NCBI GenBank assembly: GCA_001792895.1 | Contig: MARA01000009.1 | Span: 806,001-870,000, forward strand | Source of the DNA: Lentinus brumalis | Lineage: Eukaryota > Basidiomycota > Agaricomycetes > Polyporales > Polyporaceae | Direction of reading: 5' to 3' | DNA: 64,000 nucleotides | Part shown: one piece after another, positions 38,207 through 48,737 of the stretch | Position numbering within the stretch: position 1 is the first letter of the stretch | Layout: the number at the start of each line of letters is the position of its first letter | Program-made: the position numbers and the translations under genes | The notes under the pieces: generated by a model | The model's database searches: none | Seen by the model: the letters and a program-made list of their open reading frames with translations, nothing else | What the model was told of the DNA's origin: nothing

Positions 38207-39260
38207 TCAATTTTAAACATCCACAGATATTGGTCGGATCCGATGCCTCGTCACCCAGGTCTGACATGGTGAACGCTCGACGCATCGGGTGCTCCGTGGA
38301 ATCGCACACACATAGCGCGTATCGCCCGCCGTTGGATGACACCATGCGAACATTGGGCACGAATGCCAATGCCATGGCAAGAATTGGTTGGCTCCGCTCG
38401 CGTTCAAAGCCCGCCAGGTACGCTGATTCAGGTGCGGGCCTGTCGGACACCTGTGACTGTGCGAGCGATGCCACAGACCGTAGCAACGGCAGGAGGCTTG
38501 AACAAATATCCGAAATAATTGATGCACTGTGCCCGTCGCAGTGTCAAGGCCCGAGAGACGACAGCGTTATCTGCCAGGCAAAGACGCCATAACCACATTC
38601 GTGGACATGATTCCTTTGCCTGACTTACGCGCTGTAGGGCGACGAAACCTCTCGGTACCGTAATGTGTCAAGAGCCTTTACAATGTCTCATGCAATTGCC
38701 TCCGCAGACACCAATGTCCACATAGAGGATCAGTGCATACACACGACGGACTTCAGCAGGGCGGTGGTATGACGCCCCTTGTCACGATGCACAAGAGCTG
38801 CAACGCGCCGTACAGTCCAAAATAGACTCAACGGCGTCCTTTGAAGCACATTTGCACGCATATAGTCACGTTTCTCCCAGGAGCATCAAGGAAACCCCAC
38901 GACACACAGCCAACACTCACCTCCTCTGTCTCCGCTCCAGATAGTCGGCAACACTTTCCGACGACCGATTCATGATGGCCTCTTGCTCGGCAAAGAAGAG
39001 CTCAACATCAGAGAGCATCTTCTTGAGAAGCCTGGAGGGCTTGGTGGCGGAGAACGTATAGGAGATGGAGGTGGTTTGAGGTCAAGTTGCGCGACGGCTT
39101 TAGCCGCCCGCCTACCTCGATTTGGAAAAACCCGACGGAGGAGCACCGCCACCCCCAACTTGAACTTGAACGATGACTCGTCCAGTACTGGAAGTGAGTA
39201 CTAGTGAGTCGTGATCCCTGCGACATCAGCTGTCTGACCGGTTGCTCGCCCATCTAGCGC
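38207..39260 (-). other. Coding-like exons upstream of the polymerase gene
   Basis: Two minus-strand blocks look coded. 38486-38230 contains ILAMALAFVPNVRMVSSNGG and RRAFTMSDLGDEASDP. 39180-38930 contains a proline-rich stretch and then MLSDVELFFAEQEAIMNRSS followed by VADYLERRQRR, with a GTGAGT donor after it. The two halves of the second block join only if one G is added at 39031-39032. They may be N-terminal exons of the polymerase X gene (similar 'FFAEQ..vM' starts occur in fungal homologues, as I recall) or a separate short gene. I cannot decide. Confidence 0.4.
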
Positions 39261-40952
39261 AGCTATGTAGGTACCGTTCTTACCTCGCTAGGTTCTTCGG
39301 CCGGCCGCGTTTCGAACTGCAGATGCTGGACTTGCCAAAGACACCGTACACGGGCATTCAGGCTGCGATGTTTCTAAGGGTTAGTCACCACTCATCATCT
39401 GCAACACTCAGCGTGATGCGCTCCCCCGATCCACGCGATTCGACTTAATTGAAAGAAGGCCCTCCCTTCACCTCCACGGTGAATTATGGGTTCTTTGGTG
39501 AGCGCATGGCGCAGCTCTCTTGTTCTCTTGACCGCTGCCCTGATCGGACATAACGCGTTCATTCAGTGCGGTACGCGTAGCGCTGCACTAGAAGCCGCAC
39601 TTCGCAGCACATGTCCCCCCGAAGTGCGCAAGAGGCAGCGGGGTAACATGTCGACAATCACCGGGCGGCGTCGAGCCACCGCGGGAACACAACGACATAA
39701 TACGTGCATCCCTGCCAGTGCCCAGCAGACGGGATTGTGCTCTGTCTGCAAATGTTCTAGAAGTCCACGGTACCGCATGCAGTACCGATGATCTCCCTGT
39801 GGCAGGCTAACCGCGCCTCTGCTTTCAAGATTCAGTCTGAATCTGGGCACTGGTGGAACGATTTTCTGATAGACGGTGTCTATCGTGCATGTTACACCTA
39901 CAATCATCCACTGCAACTTGGTACGTTCTCGGTGACACCCGACCTGCTTTGCACGGAGCGCCCGTTCTTTGGTACCACTCGCGCCCACGTCTTGAAGTTG
40001 CATCACACATGGATGTTGGGAGGCACGGGTGTCCTGCGAACGTTTCCCTTGATTGGTCTGCCACGCCATGTGTCTCGGTCGTTCTAGCCTAATCGATACA
40101 GGGATCACTCCCGGTGACTCGTGAGCAGAGGGCTGATGTTGGACACGAAGGCGAAGAGGAGGCCTGGGAGGCAGCGGAGTCTGAGGAGGGTGATTCTGAG
40201 TTACGATGTACGTGAGCTTGACATCCTTCTTCCGCGATGCGGTCAGACGAGGGTCGGGTCGCCGTGGGTGTGCTGTCCGCGAGTGCCGTCACTGCCGTGT
40301 GCGCGCGATGGGTCGCGATAGGTAGGAGCGGGGGCACTGATGGCGGTGCTTGGCGGCGGTGAAGAGCTCAGGCGTGGCTGCTCGCGAGGCGGGCTCGCGG
40401 GGTTGGAGGACGGCTACGCGAGGGCATAACGCGCGGGCTATTCGTCATCACGCACAAAATGCTTCCGCGCGCGCAGTATGGCCCTCGCGATCGCAGATAG
40501 CGTCCATCATCTGATCGTTCTAGCTGCAGGCCGTCGTCTAGTGCGCTTTTGGGGCTTTGTGGCCAATTGTGAATTTGTGGCTCCGAGTCTGAAGTTGAAG
40601 TGATCCTCCGACGGCAGCGAGCGAGAGTCCGCATCGGGGTCGCACCCTGCCTCTCTGCCTCCGCCGTGTCGCAGGCCGCCTCAAAAGCAGCCGTCTTCCT
40701 CGAACCCCCCGGACCGCCCGCGCACCTTGTCGATCCCAACCACCCCGTTCCTGCCTGCGTCTTGCCCCCGTTGCGTCTTTTCCAAGCCCGGGGCACGCGT
40801 TTCCGCAACCGCGTTCCCCGTCTGAACACTCCGCCGCTGAGTTGACGGCGCTGTTGGCGCGGTGTCGGAGTTGTTATTGGACATATATGTGCACTCGCAC
40901 ACATCAGCCCGCCCCGGTCCATTTTTCGCTCGTCTTTCTCTCCGTCTCTCCT
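39261..40952. other. Unassigned region with a short acidic coding-like block
   Basis: No gene is supported. On the plus strand about 40117-40210 encodes a Glu-rich segment (EQRADVGHEGEEEAWEAAES) that looks like a lone exon. The last 200 bases should hold the methyltransferase promoter. Confidence 0.35.
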
Positions 40953-43360
40953 ATGGCCATCGACTACTCGCACCAGCGTCCTGTTCCCGGCTCCGATTCG
41001 CACAACATGCCCAATCCTCTCGACCTCGACGACGACCGCACCGACTCTGAGACGTCCGAGGACATCGTCGAGCTCTCCGCCGACGAGATCCCCGGCTACT
41101 TTCAGGAGCGGGGCGGTAGACTCTTCCATTCTCATGGTTCCTGCCCGTATCCTCTCCCCGTGGATGCGGAAGAGCAGCAAGTACGCCGGACATCCCCCTC
41201 CGTCCTATCGCCCGCTGTCTGTCAGATCGCTGATCCCGGGATGCCCACAGAGACAAAACGGGCTGCATCAGCTCCTGCGCAAGCTCACCGGCGCCCTGTC
41301 CGTCGGGCCCGTGCACGACGTGCTCGGACACCTTCCTGGCGAGCAACGGCGCGTCCTGGATCTCGGGACGGGCACTGGCTCGTGGTACGTCATCTGTTCC
41401 GTGTGTTCGAACACGCCGCACTCACCCGCTGTCTTCGCAGGGTGCTCGATATGGCACGCGAGTTCCCGGACGTGCGCTTTTACGGCGTTGACATCGGTAC
41501 GTGCCCCCTCAGGGAGTAGCATAAAAGAAAAGTACAGCTGCTTTCAAAACGATAGAGACCTCGCGGAATCCATGAACATATCCGGTTGAGTCGAGAATCA
41601 CGCCCAGTCGGAGTGGGGTTCTCGAGGCTTCGCGACGTCTGTTGTCGCGTTCCGTCTCAGCCGAATAGTGTTTCAAATATGCCGAAGGTCTCTATCGTTG
41701 TGAAAGCAGATGTAAAAGTTGCGGCCGGGCTGGGCCGAGCTTTCGAGAGAGCTTGGGGAGCCTGACAGCTCGGCTCATGACTGCAGTGAGCTCGAGCCGG
41801 GCTCTTGAGCTCGGGGTCATTGACGCTGGGGTAGGATGAGCTGTGAATGTACCGTGTGACTGATTTAGAGGTGACTGAACAGAGGTTAGTCTCGCCTAAT
41901 TGTCTTCCCAGCACACTTACTCACATTTCCTTTGGCAGGGACTTCTTTGGGCCCCTCTGCATCGATCGTTCGAGAGCGTGCAGCGCACCGCGCCAATGTC
42001 AAGCCAGGGTACAGCGCGGGAGGGCGGGGCAGAGGAGGATGGCGATGAGATGCGTCATTGCACGCGTGTCATCGCGGTTCTTCATGCTCGTGCAGCGCAG
42101 GAGTGCGGGGCAGAGATGGAGGTCGACGAGACGCGCCGTTGGACGCGTCTCGTTGCAGCTCTTCACGCTCTGAGGTTAGAGCGACAAGAGACACGTCCGA
42201 GGACGCGTCTCCTCGCTCTTCCTCGTGTCAAGCAGTGCAGGAAACTTGCAAGGCAAGCCGCAGAGGCGGTGAGTGCTCAGGAGATAGCGCCCACCACCTG
42301 CAGGCCGTGGCGGACTTCGAGCTCATTGCCCACAGGAGCTCGCACGTCGTCGGGGGAGCGACGAGTACCTGCCTGAAATGACAATTTTTGCGCAGTGCGG
42401 TTTCTCTGGGGCCACTGCATCCATCGGGGGTTTTGTTCATGGACGCCTCGTCCGCATCTGGCCATGTCACAGGCGAGGACTCCGGGCAAGATGACCGAGT
42501 CCGACTGCCCGCTCATCGCGGCGGGGACTTGACGTCTTGCCCAACTCCTCCCCGCCCTCTGTGCGCTTGCCCCCTGACCCGCTACCTTTGTCGCTGTACC
42601 CGAAGTGTTCCCGCACCCATGCCACTTTTACTTTACTTTCTTACTACTACCCTGCCCCCTCGTCTGCCGCCCGATGACCGCGATCTGACAGCCCCCGCAC
42701 AGTGCCCATTGCGACGCGCTACCCGCCCCGCAACGTGCTCTTCGAGATGCACGACATCAAGGAGCAGTTCCGTTACGACACGGGCGCGATAGACATGGTG
42801 CACGCACGCTCCATCACGATGGCGGTGGGTCGCCCATTGACTTCCCGCACGCTCATGTGGCTTACGTGCTTCGCTAGATTCGCGACTACAGCGCCCTCCT
42901 CCCGGAGATTGCGCGGGTCCTGCGCAGCGGCGGCCTCTTCGTCTCCTGCGAGTGGGGCAGACGTCCTGCGATGGCCGACGGGTCCGCCGTCGCCGCCCGT
43001 GCGCCGCGCGCGGTGGCGTTCTTCGACGCCGTCCAGAACACCCTGCTCGAGCGGCGGGGCATCCAGACCATCGCGGACCGCATCCCGCAACTGCTCGCAG
43101 ACTCGGGCGATTTCACGCACATCGTGGCCCGCACCTACCACATGCCCATCGGCGACTGGCACCCGAACGTCGACATGCAGGAGCTCGGCCGGGAGTACCG
43201 CGACATGGTCGAGCTGTACGCGCGGTCGATGCGCGCCGTGCTCCTCGACGGCCGCTGGGCCGCACACGCCGACAGCCTCGTCCAGGGCTACATCGACGAG
43301 ATCTGGAGCGTCCGGGGGCTGGTGTCGATCTGCTACACCGTCTACGCCAAGCGTCGTTAG
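40953..43360 (+). CDS. SAM-dependent methyltransferase (basidiomycete class I type)
   Basis: Starts MAIDYSHQRPVPG; an acidic leader with IVELSADEIPGYFQERGGRL and CPYPLPVDAEEQQ precedes the catalytic domain. SAM-binding motif I is VLDLGTGTGSWVLDMAREFP, followed by VRFYGVDIVPIATRYPPRNV (motif II), FEMHDIKEQFRYDTGAIDMV and IARVLRSGGLFVSCEWGR (motif III). The C-terminal half has AFFDAVQNTLLERRGIQTIA and GLVSICYTVYAKRR, ending at 43358-43360. This is the layout of Agaricomycete methyltransferases often seen near secondary-metabolite genes; the substrate is unknown. Introns 1, 2 and 4 are 50-90 bp, but intron 3 (41497-42702) is 1,206 bp and splits motif II exactly between DI and VPIATR. The exon joins are clean, so the coding sequence looks functional if the long intron is removed. 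Confidence 0.9.
41538..41709. repeat. Inverted repeat (24-bp arms, one mismatch) inside the long intron
   Basis: The arm at 41538-41561 is the reverse complement of 41686-41709 with one mismatch, and similarity extends a few bases further at the outer ends. The spacer is 124 bp. The structure resembles a small non-autonomous element (MITE-like) or a foldback; no clear target-site duplication was found by eye. Confidence 0.7.
42018..42236 (+). repeat. Three diverged tandem repeats encoding a ~27-residue unit
   Basis: In the frame 41900-42376 the peptide repeats as EGGAEEDGDEMRHCTRVIAV, ECGAEMEVDETRRWTRLVAA and RQETRPRTRLLALPRV, each starting with Glu/Arg and containing TR(V/L)(I/V/L)A. The DNA repeats at about 80-bp spacing. 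It lies entirely within the long intron; whether it is translated is unknown. Confidence 0.55.
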
Positions 43361-43610
43361 GCGGCTGTACGTTTCCTCGCTAGAATTCCTACATCTGACC
43401 ATGCTCTCCCATCGACATCGCTTGCACCATGCTATCGCGCTCTCCGTCGTCTGCTTCATCCATGCTCTCCCATCGCTCTCTCCTGCTTTCGCTCACTAGA
43501 TCACCCCCCTATGCCCATGTATGCAACCCTATGAATCTATGCCCCATGCCCATGCAGCTGACCGGCGGCGATCCTTGGGAACAATTCGTGCGAGGAGGTA
43601 TGTACGCGCC

Positions 43611-43748
43611 GGTGACATCATACTCGACGAGGAAGAGCCGTCGACGTTGGTGCTTCTTGCGTGAGGGTATACTTAGCTTGAACCCAATACCTTCCGGGGA
43701 GATGCGCAAGTGTAAGGGACGCAGCCGCCTCGTGGAGGACGCATCGGG
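43611..43748. repeat. Direct repeat copy A (~140 bp)
   Basis: Starts GGTGACATCATACTC and contains a long nearly identical core from about 43651 to 43714. It matches 45869-46012 with one 10- to 12-bp gap, a second gap after the core, and few substitutions. Confidence 0.85.
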
Positions 43749-43831
43749 CTGTTTGTGCAGGCGTCGTGGCGTCGGGTAGGGCCATCAGCGGAGTGCGAAG
43801 CAAGATGCACCAGATGCAAGCTCGACCTTAG

Positions 43832-43917
43832 GGTGTTCTGCAGGGGTTATAGACACGGTGGGTAGGTGTTCTGGGGGTTATAGGGACGGTGGGGGTTCTG
43901 GAGGTTATAGGGATGGC
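43832..43917. repeat. Minisatellite, about three units of ~30 bp
   Basis: The unit is approximately GGTGTTCTG, a G-rich spacer, GGTTATAG, then ACGGTGGG. Three imperfect copies are seen in a row. Confidence 0.8.
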
Positions 43918-45077
43918 AGCAGCTTGGGGTGGGTGCTCGAGGAGGAGGAGAGGGGGAGGCACAAGGAGTGTCATAGCAGCTGGAGTCCGAGTTTCTGCCA
44001 AGAACGGCAGTTGCGTAGGGACACAGAAATAATATATTCGCCGTGTACGAGCTACGATCCAGAGTAGCTACAGATGGACGGACACGTTCTGGGCACTTCG
44101 CGCGTTCAGACGGACACGGGCGCCTATTCGACGACTTCGTGCGTGCAGCCAAGTGCGCGGCTCTGCTCTTGACCACCACCACCACCTGCCGCCCTCTGCC
44201 TCCCCGCCGCCCGTACTCAGTGTGTCTCCGGAGTCTCTGTAAGATACTGTCAACACTCTCGACGTGATCTCTGCGCCTGTATGCTTACCTTTGACGCGAC
44301 GAGGTCCGGACGCGTGCCGACATCGTACCTGCCGGACTGCGAGCAAGACTTGACTGTATGCGCGTGCTAACCAGTCGTTCTCACCTGGAAGACACACGGG
44401 ATGCGCTGGGAGGTCTGGGAGAGCGGTCAGTGGGCGTAAGTAATGGGTGGGAGCAAAAAGTACGTACCATATGCGGCACCCGATGAGACGTGAAGCCGGT
44501 CGCGAGCAAGCGGGTAAGTCAGCGACTTGATGTCGTTCTCGCGCGCTGACATGATGAGCGGCGCGGTCACTGCTTGCAGGCCATGAAGGTACGCACCCGT
44601 CGTTCTGGACGCGCAACTCGGTGAGTGCCGTGTCACGGAAGGTGAGCCCGACGGCGGCGCAGTTGACGGGGATACGTCCTCTGCGGGGTCAGGGCTGGCG
44701 GCAGTCGGATGTGAGTCGAACGACGGCGCGGCACAAGTTGGCCAGGGCATGTGCAGTCGCGAGCTGACCAGCAGTGTAGCATCTGGGAGAGCGGTCGAAG
44801 TCAGCCGGGGACACAGTAGGTCGAGAGACCTATCTCCTGGGCGGATGTCCACGACGAAGGTGAGTTGCGTCGTGGCGACCACACCGGTCTGGGAGCCTGT
44901 CGCGGCGCGCTGCCGCAGCTCTACATGACGAAAGCGTCGGCTTCCAGCAGAGAGGCTGAATGGGAGAAGGTGTGGATCGTCAGCCGGCGGTGTCACGGAC
45001 CTCAGAAGAGACAAGGTACGTGCGCGCAAGTTTACCCCGCGAGGGTGACCTCTCCGGTCGACGATGCTCCAGCACCA

Positions 45078-45134
45078 GACGTCGAACGTGCTGCGAGACG
45101 AAAGCGGTGATGAGCGACTGCGTCCGTTCGTTCA
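45078..45134. repeat. 57-bp direct repeat, copy 1
   Basis: Aligns without gaps to 45429-45485 with 47 of 57 identical bases by my hand alignment. Confidence 0.7.
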
Positions 45135-45428
45135 TGGCACGGGCAGAGCACGTACCGGGTACTAGTAGGTGTTGCGGCAGCGAGCAGGACACTCTTGAAG
45201 TATAGATGACCGCGTCAGACGTGGGAGCGCGGATGCGTGTCGAGTGCAGCGTATGGGAGTAGTAGAGCTCTGTATGCGTGCGGTGTCTAGCGTATGTATG
45301 TTACTAACATGACGCTGACCCGAGGCTGGACAGGAATCGTGAGTGCCACGTTCCCAGCCGTCCGCAGGGATACTACTCACCGTGGAGCAAGGTGCAGCAC
45401 CAGGAGCGTCGACGATCTGCACACATGA

Positions 45429-45485
45429 GACGTCGATCGTGCTGGCAGACGAAAGCGGCAGTGAGCAACTGCATCCACTCGTTCA
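45429..45485. repeat. 57-bp direct repeat, copy 2
   Basis: Partner of 45078-45134. A weaker third resemblance (GAACGTG...CAGGACGAA) is seen near 45690-45710. Confidence 0.7.
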
Positions 45486-45868
45486 GCACGCTGACAGGAT
45501 GCTCCTTCAGCACGGCCGGTCGGCCCAGACTCTTCAGCGCGGCCACGCGTTCTATTCGGCGTCGCGGAGGGAAGTCCAGAGGCGTCGTGTGTAGAGTACG
45601 CGGGTAGTAAACACGTCACTCACCCGACTCTGATGTACTCTACAGAAAATCCGAATGACACGTACCGTGTTGTCTGCAGACTACACATGGCGAACGTGTT
45701 CCAGGACGAAGGGTGAGCTCTTTTCGAAGCCGGCAGCGTACGCAAGAACGCACCTGGCGGATATCTGCGTCAGCGTTCGGCGTATGGCTGTGCAACGTAC
45801 CAGATACCAGCCGATATTACGAATCGTGTAACGTAGCTAGTCTTCGAACAATAGAGGAGTGTCGATCT

Positions 45869-46012
45869 GGTGACATCATACTCTACGAGGAAGAGACGTG
45901 CTTCTTGCGTGAGGGTATACTTAGCTCTAAACCCAATACCTTCCGGGGAGATGCGCAAGTGTCAAGGGACACTCGGCCAGCCCATGGCCGCCTCGTGGAG
46001 GACTGCATTGGG
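45869..46012. repeat. Direct repeat copy B (~140 bp)
   Basis: Partner of 43611-43748 in the same orientation. It lacks about 10 bp after GGAAGAG and has about 13 extra bases after the core. Confidence 0.85.
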
Positions 46013-46658
46013 ACCGCCTGAGCAATGAAACCTAGCTAGTAGTCAGGACTGCTTCGTCCTCTTGAACCGGCAGGCATCTGGCCAAGGCCCAAGTTGGAGG
46101 TTAACTTGCGAGGTACCAACTGCATGAGTAAGTAGCATCTTCGCAGTTGGCACGATTCGTTCGTGTATCTGTCCCAAACATGAGTCGAGACTTCCTAGAC
46201 AATCCAGGTGTGTAGCTATGGCTGCCTAACCCTCGCACGATCACTTTGTATCAAAGTCCCGGATAAGAATGGATGGTTACTGGCTGGCTATCAACCGGGC
46301 ACTTCATACTGGAAAGCTGTGCCAGCATTAGTTTTTGGTTGTTCCCCATGTAAGTCTGTGCTGCTGATCCAGTAAGCATTGCTTTCTTACTCGATCTAGG
46401 ACCACTAAGTAAGTACTACTAGTCCTTCACTAACCCGGAATTTGAGCCAGAACCCTCCATGCTGAAACAGCCTCAGGATATTGGCATGAGACCATACATA
46501 GCTTGTTCTTGATCGTTCAAGTTGCAACTTGGAAAGTCTTGTCAAATGTCATGCATTCATGAGCGACGGCGGGAGCGAATGGGAGCGCGTCTATTTGCTC
46601 GGCACAATCCGGAACGGAGAAGCGCTGGGCGGCTCTGCTTGTCGCTCGTCGTCCGCGT

Positions 46659-46692
46659 TCTCCTCCTCATCCTCCTCCTCCTCCTCCTCCTT
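46659..46692 (+). repeat. CCT/CTC pyrimidine tract just upstream of the QCR2 start
   Basis: A run of CTC/CCT triplets ends about 10 bp before the QCR2 ATG at 46702. Pyrimidine tracts near start sites are common in fungal promoters of highly expressed genes; here it would lie in the 5' leader or core promoter. No activity is shown. Confidence 0.5.
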
Positions 46693-46701
46693 GCATCATC
46701 C

Positions 46702-48213
46702 ATGCTGGCAGCAAGAGCGTCGGCCGCGCGCAGTGCGTCGCGTATTGCCCGCAATACTCGCAAATTTGCCACCGTCGTCGACTCCGCCGGCGTGAAGGTC
46801 GCCGCCGCCGACAACGGCGAGCCCACGACTGCTGTCACCTTCCTCGTCAAGGCCGGCAGCAGGTACGAGCCGAAGCCTGGTGTCGCGCACGCCCTGAAAA
46901 ACTACGCGTTCAAGGTGCGTTTTTGTGCAGCACGGGAGGCGGAAATGCGAGACTGATGACGAGTTTGCCAGAGCACCGAGAAGCGGTCGTTCTTGGGCAC
47001 CGTTCGGGAGGCCGAGCTCTACGGCGGTGTCCTGTCCTCAAGTCTCTCGAGGGAGTACCTGGCTCTGACGGCGGAGTTCCTGCGCGGCGACGAGTGAGTG
47101 CTCCGCATATGTGATCTCCTCCTCCCGATCCGACGAGCGCGCCCAGGGCCTTCTTCGTCGACGTTCTCTCCTCCTTCCTCACCTCCGCCAAGTTCACCCG
47201 CTACGAGCTTACCGAGACCGTCGGCCCCGTCTGCGAGGCCGAGACCACCGCCGCGCTGCACGACCCCGCGACGCACGCCCTCGAGCTCGCACACACGATC
47301 GCCTTCCGCCGCGGGCTCGGCAACTCCATCTTCGCCGCCCCCGGGCACCACGTCTCCGCGGACGACGTCAAGGCGTACGCACAGTCTGTCTTCGGTGCGG
47401 GCAACGTCGCCGTCCTCGGCACGGGCATCGACGCGAGCGTGCTCGAGAAGCTCCTCGAGAAGTCGCTCGGCGAGTTCCCCAGCGCCGCTGCGCCTGCGTC
47501 GACGCCCTCGGCCTACTTTGGCGGCGAGACGCGCATCGACGCGCACCATGGCCCCCAGACTGTCTTCGTCGGCTTCGGCACGGCGGGCGCGCCCGCCCCC
47601 GAGCTTGCCGTCCTTGCGTCGCATCTGGACCCCACCCCGTCCGTGAAATGGTCACAGGGTACTTCACCCATCGCCGCGAGCGTCCCTGCTGGCACGTTTG
47701 TGCGGCCGGTGCTCCTGCCCTACTCGGACGCATCTCTCTTCGGTCTGCTCGTCCAGGGCCGGACCTCTGCGGACGTCAAGACTGCGGCCAAGGCCGCCGT
47801 CGAAGCGCTGAAGGCGGCCAGCTCGCTGAAGGGCGAGGAGCTCCAGAAGGCGGTCGCCAAGGCCAAATTCTCTGCCGCCAGCGCATACGATGTCCGCGAC
47901 GGGCTCATCTCCACCCTCGGTCCCAAGGTGCGTACTCCTGAGGTCCACTTTACATGCAAATCCTGATATGTGCTCGATTCCAGATCCTCTACGGCTCTTC
48001 TACATCGAGCAGCGACGCCGTCTCCGCCTTGGACAAGGTCGACGCATCCGCATACTCGAAGGTAAGTCGTCGAACTCCCCGCTCCGGCGCCTGTAGGATC
48101 TCACGCGCGCTACGTCCCCGCAGGCTACCTCCTCGCTGATCAAGAGCAAGCCGACGTTCGTCACGGTCGGCGACATCAACTCGCTCCCGTACGCGGACGA
48201 GCTGGGTCTCTGA
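46702..48213 (+). CDS. QCR2: Cytochrome b-c1 complex core protein 2 (QCR2)
   Basis: Starts MLAARASAARSASRIARNTR, a classic mitochondrial presequence rich in Arg, Ala and Ser. The M16-peptidase-like fold follows: AVTFLVKAGSRYEPKPGVAH, STEKRSFLGTVREAELYGG, LSREYLALTAEFLRGDE, FFVDVLSSFLTSAKFTRYEL, and a C-terminal half with ILYGSSTSSSDAVSALD and TFVTVGDINSLPYADELGL. The zinc-binding HxxEH of active processing peptidases is absent (its place reads GVAHALKNYA), as expected for the core 2 subunit. Role: structural subunit of respiratory complex III in the inner mitochondrial membrane. Five or six exons with clean GT-AG sites; stop at 48211-48213. It is the only clearly conserved housekeeping gene in the repeat-rich right third. 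Confidence 0.95.
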
Positions 48214-48737
48214 GCTCTACCTCTCGGTGGCAAAAATAGACTATAGCTCCTGTCAATAAATCTCTCTTTGCCCGGGACCCGTCGGCCGTCGTCCGCTTTT
48301 TATTTCGTACTCCAAAGCGCTCCGTGCGTTGGCAGGGAACCGCACCGGGATCTGCGCGAGTCTATAACAGCCTGTGAGCAAATCATCGTCATTGTCATCG
48401 TCAGTGTCGACTGTCATGTGCACCGCCTTTCGCGGGTTGCTTGGCTTCCCTCGGCCTGCTTCTCCTTCGTGGCGTTTGAGTTCGGGACGCGGAGGTTCGG
48501 GGCCGTGGTGGACCTCAGAGAGCCTGTCAGGTCGTGCGCAAGTGATGATGTTTGCCGCATGACCAATGTCGAACCTTGTGCTCGTTTGGACGCCGGGCGC
48601 TCGAGCTTGCTCTTAGTCTGAGTCGCGATCCAGGTATGTGGCTGCCTCTCATCCTCTTGTGGAGGTGGGTGTGAGAGTCAGCCTCAGCGGGTCTGGGCCT
48701 GGTTTGAGGTAGCGTCCTCGAGCTGGCGCTGTCCAGG
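48214..48737. other. Intergenic between QCR2 and the unknown membrane protein
   Basis: Nothing gene-like seen; holds the QCR2 3' region and the next promoter. Confidence 0.45.

Larger units (their letters stand above)
41497..42702 (+). other. Oversized intron 3 of the methyltransferase gene, likely carrying an insertion
   Basis: The donor GTACGT at 41497 and acceptor GCACAG ending at 42702 join GACATC-G with TG-CCC to give a conserved DIVPIATR sequence. At 1,206 bp it is about twenty times the size of neighbouring introns. It contains an inverted repeat pair, an internal acceptor-like site (TTTGGCAG near 41939) and a 158-codon frame (41900-42376) with tandem repeats. No transposase or reverse transcriptase is seen. 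Confidence 0.75.
43361..46701. other. Repeat-rich region without a supported gene
   Basis: Between the methyltransferase and QCR2, three kinds of repeat are seen (separate entries): a minisatellite at 43.83 kb, a ~140-bp direct repeat 2.26 kb apart, and a 57-bp direct repeat 351 bp apart. A 200-codon minus-strand frame (44427-45029) shows no family resemblance. The pattern suggests decayed duplicate sequence. Confidence 0.5.

Noticed and set aside
44427..45029. 200-codon minus-strand frame in the repeat region
   Set aside because: No start context, no motif and no splice partners; it overlaps decayed repeats, so I do not call it a gene.
47019..47624. 201-codon minus-strand frame
   Set aside because: Antisense shadow of QCR2, which is clearly the real gene.
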